Shown piece by piece: positions 1 through 7,786 of a stretch of DNA of 44,435 nucleotides; within the stretch, counting starts at the first letter, position 1, and each line of letters starts with the position of its first letter. The notes under the pieces were generated by a model, which did not search any database, was not told the DNA's origin, and saw only the letters and a program-made list of their open reading frames with translations. The stretch is from assembly GCA_016281915.1 (NCBI GenBank), contig JAEEJO010000053.1, positions 1 to 44,435 of the forward strand. Direction: 5' to 3'. Position numbers and translations under genes: made by a program. The DNA comes from Clostridiales bacterium (lineage in GTDB: Bacteria > Bacillota > Clostridia > Oscillospirales > UBA644).

Positions 1-648
1 ATTCCCGATTTCCATAATACCATAAAAAGATACGAAACACTTGAAAAAGACGTTAAAGACGATCCTTGCGGCAGAGTAAAAGAAGTAAAAAGAGAACTTG
101 ACTGGCTTCTTTCGGTAAAAGACAAAGCATGTAAAATGACCGAAATGAAAAACGCAGGACTTTTACCGCTGCGAGTAACTCATAACGATACAAAGATAAA
201 CAACGTTCTGTTTGATAAGGACACAAAGAAAGCGCTGACGGTAATAGATCTTGATACCGTAATGCCGGGTCTTGTAGGACATGATTTCGGAGACGCCATA
301 CGCTTTGCGGCAAACTACGTGGCCGAAGACAGCAAAGAATATGAAAAAGCGGGAGTAAATCTCAACGTATTCGAAGCTTTTGCCAAAGGCTTCATAAGCA
401 AAACTGCGCATACGCTTACTGAAAACGAGCTTTCCACACTCGCTCTCGGCTGCTTCGTTCTTGCGTGCGAACAGGCGGTTCGCTTTGTTGATGACTATAT
501 CACCGGAGATAAGTATTTCAAAACACTTTATCCAGAACATAACCTTGACAGAACAAGATCTCAGGCAGCTCTCGCAAAAGATATGCTTGATAAGATGGAC
601 ATAATGAACTCGATCGTTCGTAATATCATTACAGAAGTCACGGAGTGA
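1..648 (+). CDS. APH-fold phosphotransferase (sugar/aminoglycoside kinase family), 5' end missing
   Basis: The reading frame is open from base 1, so the N-terminal lobe lies outside the window; about 215 C-terminal residues are present. The kinase catalytic loop appears as HNDTKINN (HxDxxxxN, Brenner motif) and the metal-binding aspartate as VIDLDT, both typical of the aminoglycoside phosphotransferase/choline kinase-like superfamily. This family also contains N-acetylhexosamine 1-kinases (NahK-like). It is probably cytosolic and phosphorylates a small hydroxylated substrate with ATP. The next gene overlaps or almost abuts it, so the two are probably co-transcribed, and the following sugar aminotransferase makes a sugar substrate more likely than an antibiotic. 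The substrate is inference only. Confidence 0.85.
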   Translation: MPDFHNTIKRYETLEKDVKDDPCGRVKEVKRELDWLLSVKDKACKMTEMKNAGLLPLRVTHNDTKINNVLFDKDTKKALTVIDLDTVMPGLVGHDFGDAIRFAANYVAEDSKEYEKAGVNLNVFEAFAKGFISKTAHTLTENELSTLALGCFVLACEQAVRFVDDYITGDKYFKTLYPEHNLDRTRSQAALAKDMLDKMDIMNSIVRNIITEVTE

Positions 649-653
649 ATCGC

Positions 654-1388
654 ATGAAGATAACTTTTTTCGGATCAAGTCACGGCGTTCCCGAACCAAA
701 CAGAAAATGCTCATCCATAATGCTTGAGTGCGGCGGAAAAAACTATATCATCGACATGGGCTGCGATATTACGCCGGAACTTGTAACACGTGGGCTTACG
801 CCTAACGATATCTCTGCGGTATTCATCACACACAAGCATGGCGATCACGTAGACGGTCTGCTTCCTTTCGTCGATCTCTGCTCTTGGTACTACACAAAAG
901 CGGATCCGTATATCATGATTCCCGATATGGATATCCTTGAAGCGCTGAAAAGCTGGTTCAGTCTGGTAGAGCATCTTCGCGATAATATCCGCTTTGCTCT
1001 GATAGAGGAAGGTCTGATTTACGACGACGGCAATATTCGCGTACATGCCATGCATACGGGACATCTGAAAGACTCAAAGTCCTATGCCTTCATGGTAGAA
1101 GGAGAAGGAAAGAAAGCGATCTTTACAGGGGATATAGAGCACAGGGTAGGCGCAGCGACAGACTATGCTCGCTACGTTACTGAGGACGGAACAGACCTTG
1201 TAGTAGCTGAAGGCGCACATATCGATCCTCTGACGTATATCGAGCCGCTGAAACGTCATCTGCCGAAGAGGTTTATTCTTAATCACTATAACGGAGAGTG
1301 GGAAGAAAAAGCCCAACGTCTCATAAACGAAATGAAGAACGAACTTAAGATAGTCTTGGCGACTGACGGACTCGAAGTTCGGTTTTAA
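654..1388 (+). CDS. Metallo-beta-lactamase fold hydrolase (RNase Z-like group)
   Basis: About 244 residues. The N-terminus reads MKITFFGSSHG, the usual first strand of small MBL-fold hydrolases, followed by the zinc-binding signature THKHGDHVDG (HxHxDH), a later HTGH and an FTGDIEH segment that supply further metal ligands. These place it with RNase Z/PhnP-like MBL proteins, which hydrolyse phosphodiester or related bonds. I chose ATG 654 over the in-frame GTG at 645 because GGAG at 642-645 sits 8 nt upstream of 654, and family members usually begin MKI. The frame overlaps or abuts the preceding kinase stop, which suggests translational coupling. The substrate is unknown. Confidence 0.85.
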   Translation: MKITFFGSSHGVPEPNRKCSSIMLECGGKNYIIDMGCDITPELVTRGLTPNDISAVFITHKHGDHVDGLLPFVDLCSWYYTKADPYIMIPDMDILEALKSWFSLVEHLRDNIRFALIEEGLIYDDGNIRVHAMHTGHLKDSKSYAFMVEGEGKKAIFTGDIEHRVGAATDYARYVTEDGTDLVVAEGAHIDPLTYIEPLKRHLPKRFILNHYNGEWEEKAQRLINEMKNELKIVLATDGLEVRF

Positions 1389-1400
1389 CAGATTTTATTA

Positions 1401-1430
1401 AACGTATAACGTGAAAACGTATAAGGTGAA
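1401..1430 (+). repeat. 15-bp tandem duplication creating the ribosome binding site of the next gene
   Basis: Two adjacent 15-nt units (1401-1415 and 1416-1430) differ at one position, C in the first and G in the second. The change turns AACGTG into AAGGTG, so only the second copy carries a usable Shine-Dalgarno, 7 nt before ATG 1434. Confidence 0.6.
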
Positions 1431-1433
1431 ATA

Positions 1434-2729
1434 ATGGATTTTTTAAATGATTCACGATTTTCAGGAATCGAACCGTTTTCTTCAAAGGTATGGCTCAGCA
1501 GTCCCACAATGCACGGAGACGAGCAGAAGTGGGTCGATGACGCTATACAGAAAAACTGGGTAAGCACGGTAGGGGAGAATATAAACGAAACAGAAAAGCA
1601 GATGGCGGAATACATCGGCTGCAAATATGCAGTAGGACTTTCATGCGGTACCGCGTCTCTGCACCTCGCGACAAAGCTTGCAGGAGAAAAGCTTTACGGA
1701 CAGGCAAAGCCCGATAAAGGCACGCTTGCGGGACATAAGGTATTCTGCTCAGACGTCACGTTCGACGCGTCGATCAATCCGGTAGCATATGAAGACGGAG
1801 AAGCTGTATTCATTGATACCGAATACGACACGTGGAATATGGATCCGAAAGCTCTTGAAAAAGCGTTCGAGCTTTATCCCGACGTTAAACTTATTGTTGT
1901 AGCTCATCTTTACGGTACGCCCGGTAAAATAGACGAGATAAAAAAGATAGCAGACGCTCACGGCGCGCTGATAGTCGAAGACGCCGCAGAAAGCCTCGGC
2001 GCAACGTATAACGGTAAACAGACAGGAACGTTTGGGGATTTTAATGCGATAAGCTTCAACGGAAACAAGATAATAACGGGCTCTGCCGGGGGACTTTTCC
2101 TTACAGACAGCAAAGAATACGCTGAAAAGGTCCGTAAATGGTCCACACAAAGCCGAGAAGCCGCTCCGTGGTATCAGCACGAGGAGATAGGGTATAACTA
2201 CCGCATGTCAAATATTATCGCAGGAGTCATCCGCGGTCAGATCCCGTATCTCAACGAACATATTGCCCAGAAGAAAGCTATATATATGCGATATAAAGAA
2301 GGACTCAAAGACCTTCCCGTATCAATGAATCCGTATGACGGAAAAAACTCCGAACCGAACTTCTGGCTTTCGTGTATGCTGATAAACGAAGACGCTATGG
2401 CTCCCATGGTAAGAGGCGAGAATGATTATCTGTATACGAGCGAACACGGCAAAAGCTCTCCGCAGGAAATACTTGACGCCATAGCCGCTTTCAACGCCGA
2501 AGGTAGGCCCTTATGGAAGCCCATGCATATGCAGCCGATATATAGGACGAATCCGTTTGTCACGGTCGAAGGTAATGGCCGAGGCCGCACAAATGCTTAC
2601 ATAAAGGGGTCTGGAATCGACGTAGGGGCTGATATTTTCCGTAGAGGGTTATGTCTTCCTAGCGATAACAAGATGACGCCGGAGCAGCAAGACCGGATTA
2701 TTGAGATCATTCATCGGTGTTTTTTGTAA
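1434..2729 (+). CDS. DegT/DnrJ/EryC1/StrS-family PLP-dependent sugar aminotransferase
   Basis: 431 residues, slightly longer than the usual 370-400 of the family. It shows the DegT landmarks: SCGTASLHLA near residue 70 (phosphate-binding region), VAHLYGTPGKID, the EDAAESLGA segment near 182 that contacts the PLP ring, and the Schiff-base lysine K212 in SFNGNKIIT followed by GSAGG. These enzymes transfer an amino group from glutamate to a keto nucleotide sugar, often UDP- or dTDP-4-keto-6-deoxy sugars, in glycan pathways (PglE or EpsN type). The AAGG at 1423-1426 supports ATG 1434. It precedes the polysaccharide locus but is separated from it by the tandem repeat region, so membership of that pathway is likely but not proven. 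Confidence 0.92.
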   Translation: MDFLNDSRFSGIEPFSSKVWLSSPTMHGDEQKWVDDAIQKNWVSTVGENINETEKQMAEYIGCKYAVGLSCGTASLHLATKLAGEKLYGQAKPDKGTLAGHKVFCSDVTFDASINPVAYEDGEAVFIDTEYDTWNMDPKALEKAFELYPDVKLIVVAHLYGTPGKIDEIKKIADAHGALIVEDAAESLGATYNGKQTGTFGDFNAISFNGNKIITGSAGGLFLTDSKEYAEKVRKWSTQSREAAPWYQHEEIGYNYRMSNIIAGVIRGQIPYLNEHIAQKKAIYMRYKEGLKDLPVSMNPYDGKNSEPNFWLSCMLINEDAMAPMVRGENDYLYTSEHGKSSPQEILDAIAAFNAEGRPLWKPMHMQPIYRTNPFVTVEGNGRGRTNAYIKGSGIDVGADIFRRGLCLPSDNKMTPEQQDRIIEIIHRCFL

Positions 2730-2980
2730 ATCGGTTGGACATGACTGAGGGCTGTAAATAGGGCGATGCTATATCTGCCGGACATGCATTAGGACTGCAG
2801 ATACGCATCTGCCGGATATGCTTGATGGCGTATATGTACATCGGCTGAATATGCATGAGGTGCGTAGATAGAAAATAAGGCATCGGCTGGATATGAATCA
2901 AGCGGTCAGATATACATCTGCTGAGCATGAATCAGGCGGTCAGGCGCATCTGCTCCATATGCATCAGGCAGCCACAAGGC
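2730..2980. repeat. Degenerate tandem array of about 33-bp units (six to seven copies)
   Basis: Units begin at about 2730, 2773, 2807, 2840, 2882, 2916 and 2948, mostly spaced 32-34 bp apart with two longer units of about 42 bp. Each starts ATCTGC or ATCGGC, then a GGATATG-like core (GACATG, GATATG, AATATG, AGCATG, CATATG) and a CATSAGG or AATCAGG segment. The array fills the gap between the aminotransferase and the VanZ-side small gene. No promoter or known element is recognised. On the minus strand the units read as repeated HIQPM/HIRQM-type peptides without any sign of a real protein. Confidence 0.75.
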
Positions 2981-3066
2981 ATGACGAGCAGCGGGCTCCT
3001 GTGTGGGCAACTGCGGCGAATGCAGGCAGACTGGTTGGTGTGGTTGAGAGCGCGGAGGCGCGGGAG

Positions 3067-3288
3067 ATGGATTTTGAGGAGTTATTAGATCGGGCGTGTG
3101 ATTCGGCGAGTCTCCCTGAGATGGCGAGACTATTACTGCCAAGCACGCTGAACGCGGAAACAAAGAATTTGGTGCTGAAGCTCACGCCGGAAGAGTTCGG
3201 GAGAATATTAGCCTCAGCTATAGAAGCTGTGAATCATGGATCGGTTGACACTGTGGATGCGCTGGTGAGAAAGGCTTTGCAAGTGTGA
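3067..3288 (+). CDS. Small conserved-looking hypothetical protein upstream of the VanZ gene
   Basis: 73 residues from ATG 3067, predicted soluble and helical (MDFEELLDRACDSASLPEM at the N-terminus, then LTPEEFGRILASAIEAV). I do not recognise the family. GGAGG at 3054-3058 lies 8 nt before ATG 3067. The frame stays open back to ATG 2893, but that upstream part runs through the 33-bp repeat array and reads as low-quality peptide (for example HLLHMHQAA), so the longer form is less likely. The stop overlaps the GTG start of the VanZ gene (GTGA), indicating translational coupling. Function unknown. Confidence 0.6.
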   Translation: MDFEELLDRACDSASLPEMARLLLPSTLNAETKNLVLKLTPEEFGRILASAIEAVNHGSVDTVDALVRKALQV

Positions 3289-3686
3289 AGAAACGACTGG
3301 GATGGATTCTCTTCGTTGTGTATGTGCTATTTCTTCTCTGGCTAACCATTCTAACGCGGCAACCCAGAACGGGTGCCAGAGTTTTTAAATGGGAACTGCT
3401 CTGGGCGTACCGAGCGTGGATAGCAGGTGAGAGTTTCGGAAAAACTGAAAGCATCCAAAACATAAATAACATTCTTGTGTTCATACCGTTTGGAGCATTA
3501 TTTCCGGGAAAACGGTGGAGAGCCTTACTTCTCACAGCCGTGCTGTTCTCTGTTGGAATTGAAGTCATTCAATACGCTTTTAATCTCGGTTGGTGTGAAA
3601 TAGATGATGTGATCTGCAATGTTCTTGGAGCATCCATTGGGTTTGGATTGTGGAAATTGATAAAGGGGAAGATGCATGCGGTTTGA
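3285..3686 (+). CDS. VanZ-like family membrane protein
   Basis: 133 residues with an N-terminal transmembrane segment (WILFVVYVLFLLWLTI), the VanZ-typical NINNILVFIPFGALFP near residue 60, further membrane segments, and an EVIQYAFNLGWCEIDDVICNVLGASIG segment matching the conserved R/D-rich D-D-xxN-xxGxxxG end of VanZ proteins. VanZ-domain proteins are named from the teicoplanin resistance gene but are common at cell-surface polysaccharide loci, with no defined enzymatic role. The start is GTG 3285, overlapping the previous stop. Its 3' end overlaps the start of the initiating sugar transferase, so it is the second gene of the operon. Confidence 0.85.
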   Translation: MKKRLGWILFVVYVLFLLWLTILTRQPRTGARVFKWELLWAYRAWIAGESFGKTESIQNINNILVFIPFGALFPGKRWRALLLTAVLFSVGIEVIQYAFNLGWCEIDDVICNVLGASIGFGLWKLIKGKMHAV

Positions 3687-4401
3687 AAGAAAGATCGGCT
3701 TTTATGAGAAGTACGTAAAACGGCTTCTTGATATTATTTGTTCCCTCCTCTTCATCATTGTTTTCTGTTGGCTGTATGCAATCATTGCAGTGATTGTAAG
3801 AGTGAAGATGGGAAGCCCTGTGCTGTTTAAACAGCCTCGTCCGGGGATCATAAAGAATGGAAAAGAAACCATCTTCGATATGTATAAGTTCCGGTCGATG
3901 ACTGATAAGCGGGATGAGAATGGGGAGTTGTTGCCGGATGCAGATCGTCTTCCTGCATTTGGTAGGCTTCTTCGCTCCACGTCTCTCGATGAGCTTCCTG
4001 AGGTCTTCTGCATCCTAAAAGGTGAGATGAGCGTAATCGGACCTAGGCCTCAGCTTGTGAGAGACATGGTCTTCATGTCCGATGAGCAGCGAATGCGCCA
4101 CACGGCAAAGCCTGGTCTGACAGGTCTGGCGCAGGTGAAGGGGCGGAACGCGGTTACTTGGGAAGAAAAGTTGAACTGGGATCTGAAGTACATTGAGAAG
4201 GTTAGCTTTCTTGGCGATGTGAAGATCCTATTTGAGACTGTTGCTGTGGTTTTTAAGAGGTCCGGTATTACAGACGGAGAGAACGCCACAGCACTTGATT
4301 ATGGGGATGCGCTGCTGAAGACGGGGAAAGTGTCAAAGTCTCAGTATGACGTTTTACAGGCACAAGCTAGAAACCTAATAGAAGGACACAATAAGAAATG
4401 A
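3676..4401 (+). CDS. Undecaprenyl-phosphate sugar-1-phosphate transferase (initiating glycosyltransferase, WcaJ/EpsL type)
   Basis: 241 residues. One N-terminal hydrophobic helix (LLDIICSLLFIIVFCWLYAI) is followed by the bacterial sugar transferase domain: KFRSM, DELPEVFCILKGEMSVIGPRP and KPGLTGLAQVKGR are the family signatures. It lacks the extra membrane helices of full-length WbaP, so it is a PglC/EpsL-size monotopic phosphoglycosyl transferase. It should move a sugar-1-phosphate from a UDP-sugar onto undecaprenyl phosphate at the inner face of the membrane and so start repeat-unit assembly. AAGGGGAAG just upstream of ATG 3676 is the ribosome binding site. The C-terminal 40 residues after the catalytic domain are hydrophilic and not part of the core fold. 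Confidence 0.94.
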   Translation: MRFERKIGFYEKYVKRLLDIICSLLFIIVFCWLYAIIAVIVRVKMGSPVLFKQPRPGIIKNGKETIFDMYKFRSMTDKRDENGELLPDADRLPAFGRLLRSTSLDELPEVFCILKGEMSVIGPRPQLVRDMVFMSDEQRMRHTAKPGLTGLAQVKGRNAVTWEEKLNWDLKYIEKVSFLGDVKILFETVAVVFKRSGITDGENATALDYGDALLKTGKVSKSQYDVLQAQARNLIEGHNKK

Positions 4402-5393
4402 AAAAAGAACAGCCATTTGTTTCAGCATTACTTGTAACCAGAAATGAGCAAGCTTATATAGAACAGGCGCTCATGTCCCTGATAAACCAGACATATCCGA
4501 AAGATAGCTATGAAATAATTATTATAGATGGTGAATCTACGGATAAAACATTAGAAATTGTACAACAGCTCATCAAGCGATATAAAACGGATTATTTTGA
4601 CATTCGCGTAATTAATAATCCTAAACATATTCTGGCATCAGGCTGGAATCTTGGTATTAAGAATGCTAGAGGAGATTATGTTGTTCGCATAGATGCGCAT
4701 GGTGAAGCGGCCAATGATTTTATAGAAAAAAACGTTGAGACGATTCTTGCTGTTCCTGATGCAATCTGTGTTGGAGGAAGACTTATTACAAAATCGCTTG
4801 AAGGAGACAGTGACATCGTATCAAAAGTTCTTTCCTCTCCATTTGGCGTTGGTAACTCATCATTCCGTGTTTCAGACAAGGCAGGTTATGCGGATACTGC
4901 TGTTTATGGATTGTACAGAAAAGAAATATTCCAGGAAGTAGGATATTTCAATGAAAAGTACGTTCGAAATCAAGATATTGAACTGCATTCAAGAATTAGA
5001 GCTGCTGGAAAGAAATTTTATTTCAATCCTGAAATACAGTGCGTTTATTACTCGCGAAACACTGTAAAGAAGATGGCAAAGCAAGCCTATGGTAATGGCA
5101 AATGGAATATGGTGTTACTTAAGAATCAGAACTCTGCACTCCGCCTAAGGCACCTTGTTCCTTTTGCCTTTGTGCTAGGTATCATAGCTACCATAATATT
5201 AGGATTTTTGCATCGGTTTTTCTGGTATTTAGGCGCAGGAGTGATTATTTTGCATCTTCTTATTGGTCTTTATGCGGCAACAAGAAAGTCGAAGAAACTA
5301 ACTGAAATAATTAAGATGCCATTTCTGTTCCTGCTTCTACACCTTTCTTATGGTACGGGGTACCTTGCGGGCATATTTACTACGATTGATTAA
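4398..5393 (+). CDS. Family 2 glycosyltransferase, ExoA-like, with C-terminal membrane segments
   Basis: 331 residues. The GT-A start VSALLVTRNEQAYIEQAL and the IDGESTDKT segment match the ExoA-like branch of GT2, and VRIDAHGE supplies the metal-binding aspartate. The region from about residue 250 is hydrophobic (FVLGIIATIILGFLH and two more segments), giving the membrane anchoring usual for ExoA-type enzymes. It should add a sugar to the lipid-linked intermediate on the cytoplasmic face. ATG 4398 overlaps the stop of the initiating transferase (ATGA). Donor and acceptor cannot be read from sequence. Confidence 0.9.
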   Translation: MKKEQPFVSALLVTRNEQAYIEQALMSLINQTYPKDSYEIIIIDGESTDKTLEIVQQLIKRYKTDYFDIRVINNPKHILASGWNLGIKNARGDYVVRIDAHGEAANDFIEKNVETILAVPDAICVGGRLITKSLEGDSDIVSKVLSSPFGVGNSSFRVSDKAGYADTAVYGLYRKEIFQEVGYFNEKYVRNQDIELHSRIRAAGKKFYFNPEIQCVYYSRNTVKKMAKQAYGNGKWNMVLLKNQNSALRLRHLVPFAFVLGIIATIILGFLHRFFWYLGAGVIILHLLIGLYAATRKSKKLTEIIKMPFLFLLLHLSYGTGYLAGIFTTID

Positions 5394-5411
5394 TTGAAGG
5401 AGAAAATGAAA

Positions 5412-6722
5412 ATGAAACTGTATGATCAGCTCGTTGATAAGGAAGCAAAACTGTCTCTGGTAGGTCTTGGCTATGTTGGTATGCCTATTGCTGTTGCGTT
5501 TGCTAGAAAGATTAATGTTATTGGTTTCGATCTGAACGCTAAGAAGATCGAATTGTATAAGAATGGTATTGATCCTACTCATGAAGTTGGAAATGAAGTT
5601 ATTTCTAAGACTACTGTGGAATTCACTGCGGATGAAACGAAACTCTGTGAAGCGAAGTTTCATATCGTTGCTGTTCCGACTCCGGTTAATGATGACCACA
5701 CTCCGGATCTTACACCTGTGGAAGGAGCCAGCACCATCCTTGGACGTAACCTGACCAAGGGCTCTGTTGTTGTCTTTGAGTCTACGGTTTATCCGGGTGT
5801 GACTGAAGATGTGTGTGTGCCGATTCTGGAGCGTGAGTCTGGTCTCAAGTGCGGTGTGGATTTCAAGATCGGTTATAGCCCTGAGCGAATCAATCCCGGC
5901 GACAAAGTACATCGTCTGGAAACCATCAAGAAGATCGTCTCAGGTATGGATGAAGAGACCCTTGATTGCGTAGCGAAGGTATATGAACTGGTTGTTGAAG
6001 CTGGTGTTCATCGCGCAGAGTCTATTAAGGTTGCTGAGGCTGCCAAGGTCATCGAGAACAGCCAGCGTGACATTAACATTGCTTTCATGAATGAGCTGTC
6101 CATCATTTTCAACAAGATGGGCATTGATACAAAGAGTGTGCTTGAAGCTGCAGGCACCAAGTGGAACTTCCTGAAGTTCTATCCGGGTCTGGTTGGCGGT
6201 CACTGCATCGGCGTTGACCCGTATTACCTTACCTATAAAGCTGAGATGATGGGATACCACAGCCAAATCATTCTGTCCGGTCGCCGGATCAATGATGATA
6301 TGGGCAAGTACTGCGCAGAGAACTGCGTGAAGAATCTGATCGCTGCTGATAAAGCAGTTAAAGGTGCAAAAGTTGCTATTTTGGGCTTCACATTTAAGGA
6401 AAACTGCCCGGATACCAGAAATACAAAGATTATAGATATCGTTCACGAACTTCAGGAATATGGCATCACACCAGTGATCGCTGATCCAGAAGCAGATGCT
6501 GCTGAAGCTAAGATGCTCTATGGTGTTGAGTTTGTGGATATGAGTACGATTAAGGATATGGATGCTGTGATTCTTGCTGTGGCTCACACTGAATTTAGTC
6601 ATTTCACAATGACTGAGATGGACAAGTTCTTCGGTGAAGGGAAGAAGGTTCTCCTTGACCTTAAGGGCCTTTTGAACCGCAAGGAGTACGAAGCCGCCGG
6701 ATACAGCTATTGGAGACTGTAA
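5412..6722 (+). CDS. UDP-N-acetylhexosamine 6-dehydrogenase (TviB/WbpA-like nucleotide sugar dehydrogenase)
   Basis: About 436 residues. The Rossmann motif GLGYVGMPIA lies at the N-terminus, the PTPVNDDHTPDLTP and ESTVYPGVTE segments are those of UDP-GlcNAc/UDP-ManNAc dehydrogenases, and the catalytic cysteine is C265 in GGHCIGVDPYYL. The enzyme oxidises the C6 hydroxyl of a UDP-N-acetylhexosamine to a uronate using two NAD+. AAGGAG at 5397-5402 is too close to ATG 5406 (3 nt) but 9 nt from ATG 5412, so 5412 is preferred over the upstream TTG 5394. The epimerase gene that follows is the TviC/WbpP type, and the pair predicts UDP-GlcNAcA to UDP-GalNAcA or the equivalent. Confidence 0.94.
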   Translation: MKLYDQLVDKEAKLSLVGLGYVGMPIAVAFARKINVIGFDLNAKKIELYKNGIDPTHEVGNEVISKTTVEFTADETKLCEAKFHIVAVPTPVNDDHTPDLTPVEGASTILGRNLTKGSVVVFESTVYPGVTEDVCVPILERESGLKCGVDFKIGYSPERINPGDKVHRLETIKKIVSGMDEETLDCVAKVYELVVEAGVHRAESIKVAEAAKVIENSQRDINIAFMNELSIIFNKMGIDTKSVLEAAGTKWNFLKFYPGLVGGHCIGVDPYYLTYKAEMMGYHSQIILSGRRINDDMGKYCAENCVKNLIAADKAVKGAKVAILGFTFKENCPDTRNTKIIDIVHELQEYGITPVIADPEADAAEAKMLYGVEFVDMSTIKDMDAVILAVAHTEFSHFTMTEMDKFFGEGKKVLLDLKGLLNRKEYEAAGYSYWRL

Positions 6723-6734
6723 TTCTCTTGGTTC

Positions 6735-6766
6735 TCCTCCCTGTGCACTTACCTGCATGGGGAGGA
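6735..6766 (+). terminator. Intercistronic hairpin between dehydrogenase and epimerase genes
   Basis: A 13-bp stem (6735-6747 with 6754-6766) including two G-U pairs closes a 6-nt loop. No T-run follows, so it is more likely an attenuating or mRNA-stabilising hairpin than a complete intrinsic terminator. Confidence 0.5.
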
Positions 6767-6797
6767 TGCCAAAGTTGAAATAGATGGAGGAAGAAAA

Positions 6798-7772
6798 ATG
6801 GGCTATCAAAATGTGAGTTTTCCTGAGAACAGCACGTTCTTGGTTACCGGCGGCGCGGGATTCATCGGATCGAATCTCTGTGAAGCTATTTTGAAATTGG
6901 GCTATAAGGTGCGCTGCCTGGATGACCTGAGCACTGGTAAGCAGGCGAACGTTGATATGCTCATGGACAATCCAAACTATACCTTTATCAAGGGCGATAT
7001 TAAAGACCTTGATACTTGTATGAAAGCATGTGAGGGAGTGGACTACGTTCTGAACCAGGCTGCATGGGGATCTGTTCCTCGTTCCATCGAGATGCCGTTG
7101 TTCTACTGTGCCAACAACATCATGGGAACTCTGAATATGATGGAAGCGGCGCGGCAGAACGAAGTAAAGAAGTTTGTGTATGCTTCGAGCTCTTCAGTCT
7201 ACGGCGACGAGCCGAATCTGCCAAAAAAGGAAGGCAGGGAGGGCAATCTGCTGTCTCCCTATGCTGTAAGCAAAAGAGCAGACGAGGAATGGGCTAAACA
7301 GTACACTCGACATTATGGTCTGGATACCTACGGCCTCCGTTATTTTAATGTCTTCGGTCGCCGTCAGGATCCAAACGGCGCTTATGCTGCAGTTATTCCG
7401 AAATTTATCCGTCAGCTTCTCCATGGTGAAGTTCCTACCATCAATGGTGATGGTCGTCAGAGTCGTGACTTTACTTACATTGAGAATGTTATTGAAGCAA
7501 ACCTGAAGGCGTGCATGGCTCCGAGCAGTGCCGCAGGTGAAGCTTTCAACATCGCATATGGTGGTAGAGAGTATCTTCTTGACATCTACTACGGCCTCAC
7601 TAAAGCCCTTGGTGTGGATGTCGAGCCTAATTTCGGCCCTGATCGCGCTGGCGACATCAAGCACAGCAATGCAGATATCAGCAAGGCAAAAAAGCTTCTG
7701 GGATATGATCCTGATTGGAGCTTTGACCGTGGCATTCGAGCTGCGATTGAGTGGTATAAGGAGAATCTGTAA
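6798..7772 (+). CDS. UDP-N-acetylglucosamine(uronate) 4-epimerase, WbpP/TviC-like extended SDR
   Basis: 324 residues. TGGAGFIGSNL is the NAD-binding loop, the serine comes from YASSSSVYG, and the tyrosine-lysine pair from SPYAVSKR. YFNVFGRRQDPNGAYAAVIP is a strong marker of the WbpP/TviC/WbgU group, which epimerises N-acetylated UDP-hexosamines or their uronates at C4. It acts in the cytosol with the dehydrogenase upstream, most simply giving UDP-GalNAcA as a donor for the polymer. GGAGG 10 nt upstream supports ATG 6798. A hairpin sits in the 75-nt gap before it. Substrate choice between UDP-GlcNAc and UDP-GlcNAcA is not decidable here. Confidence 0.93.
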   Translation: MGYQNVSFPENSTFLVTGGAGFIGSNLCEAILKLGYKVRCLDDLSTGKQANVDMLMDNPNYTFIKGDIKDLDTCMKACEGVDYVLNQAAWGSVPRSIEMPLFYCANNIMGTLNMMEAARQNEVKKFVYASSSSVYGDEPNLPKKEGREGNLLSPYAVSKRADEEWAKQYTRHYGLDTYGLRYFNVFGRRQDPNGAYAAVIPKFIRQLLHGEVPTINGDGRQSRDFTYIENVIEANLKACMAPSSAAGEAFNIAYGGREYLLDIYYGLTKALGVDVEPNFGPDRAGDIKHSNADISKAKKLLGYDPDWSFDRGIRAAIEWYKENL

Positions 7773-7786
7773 GGGAGAAAAACGGA

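Noticed and set aside
163..714. Minus-strand frame of 183 codons opposite the first kinase gene
   Set aside because: Antisense to a gene with clear kinase motifs; the peptide has no family features.
2730..2980. The 33-bp repeats as a CRISPR array
   Set aside because: Units are back to back without unique spacers and are strongly diverged.
5940..6809. Long minus-strand open frame (289 codons) opposite the UDP-sugar dehydrogenase
   Set aside because: It lies wholly antisense to a gene with clear catalytic motifs, has no recognisable domain or ribosome site, and is explained by codon bias of the real gene.
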